Part shown: positions 22,627 to 22,834 of the stretch, piece by piece
Layout: every line of letters begins with the position of its first letter
How positions within the stretch are numbered: position 1 is the first letter of the stretch
Assembly: GCA_965662545.1 (NCBI GenBank)
Contig: CBFIHZ010000047.1
Location: 1 to 22,834 of the forward strand
Length of the DNA: 22,834 nt
Source: CPC320 sp002684375
GTDB lineage: Bacteria; Pseudomonadota; Alphaproteobacteria; Rhodobacterales; Rhodobacteraceae
Reading direction: 5' to 3'
Notes under the pieces: generated by a model
Databases searched by the model: none
Told to the model about the DNA's origin: nothing
Seen by the model: the letters and a program-made list of their open reading frames with translations, nothing else
Made by a program: the position numbers and the translations under genes

Positions 22627-22826
22627 ACTGGCGTTACAGCCGCCGATCCCAAGGTAGAATATAATGGATGTTGGGGATAGAATGGGGAAGGCGTAACATA
22701 CTCCGATGCTGCCGTGGGCGGAACAGGCCAAGGGCAGAATTCACGCTTCGGCTTCAAAGACTAGGGTCAGGACCTATTAATTTCTTGCGCATTTAGGAAT
22801 GTTCTGAATCAATGTTCTCCAAAATC

Positions 22827-22832
22827 AGGAGG
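22827..22832 (+). promoter_or_regulatory. Shine-Dalgarno of a gene beyond the window
   Basis: AGGAGG, a perfect ribosome site, two bases before the end of the window. A start codon would fall a few bases outside. The 200 bases before it contain TATAAT at 22660-22665, a possible -10 element without a good -35. Confidence 0.5.
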
Positions 22833-22834
22833 AC

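Noticed and set aside
1..22834. CRISPR arrays, rRNA or tRNA genes
   Set aside because: No regularly spaced repeats and no cloverleaf or rRNA signature seen on reading either strand; a covariance-model scan was not possible.

Overview
The window looks like an alphaproteobacterial (probably marine Rhodobacteraceae/Roseobacter-type) chromosome or scaffold. The evidence is the tightly packed pgsA-moaD-moaE block, alphaproteobacterial-looking surface-polysaccharide genes of moderate GC, and short AT-rich accessory patches with insertion-sequence debris. The assignment is by recognition only, with no database search. A run of exactly 100 N (5863-5962) marks a scaffold join, so the real distance between the two halves of the window is unknown.

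Region 1 (1-4840) is accessory. It holds two small minus-strand genes of unknown role (a probable NTF2/SnoaL-like protein and a secreted protein), then a pile-up of mobile-element pieces. These are the N-terminal stub of an IS630-type transposase fused to the 5' half of an IS3-family element in opposite orientation, the 3' tail of an IS3 orfB facing the other way, and an apparently intact IS30-family element with both terminal inverted repeats. Next come a small probable gene on the minus strand and about 850 bp of AT-rich DNA with no convincing gene. A minus-strand intrinsic terminator lies at about 4841-4864.

Region 2 (4973-6361) surrounds the assembly gap: a minus-strand hypothetical gene and a minus-strand class I SAM-dependent methyltransferase whose start is lost in the gap, then on the other side the 3' part of a plus-strand gene of unknown function.

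Region 3 (6715-14954) is the core of interest, a sialic-acid/lipid-A-type cluster. The plus strand carries a lipid A acyltransferase-like (LpxL/HtrB) gene, neuB (Neu5Ac synthase of the Neisseria/Campylobacter NeuB1 type), neuC (hydrolysing UDP-GlcNAc 2-epimerase), and two consecutive, mutually divergent GT30 (WaaA/KdtA-like) glycosyltransferases. Converging on them from the minus strand are a Gfo/Idh/MocA oxidoreductase, a CMP-nonulosonate cytidylyltransferase (NeuA/PtmB-like) and a PtmA-like short-chain dehydrogenase, all with overlapping ends. Together the genes can make ManNAc, Neu5Ac and CMP-Neu5Ac. No recognisable sialyltransferase is present, whereas two enzymes from a family that uses CMP-Kdo, a chemically similar donor, sit directly behind neuC. 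This suggests that one GT30 enzyme may transfer the nonulosonate.

Region 4 (15695-19002) is a complete dTDP-L-rhamnose operon, rmlC-rmlB-rmlD-rmlA, with abutting or overlapping genes. Region 5 (19122-20476) is pgsA-moaD-moaE, a housekeeping block overlapping by 4 bp or abutting. Region 6 (20477-22834) is mostly non-coding, with one possible small minus-strand gene and an SRAP/YedK-type abasic-site DNA-protein crosslinking gene. It ends on a strong Shine-Dalgarno for a gene outside the window.
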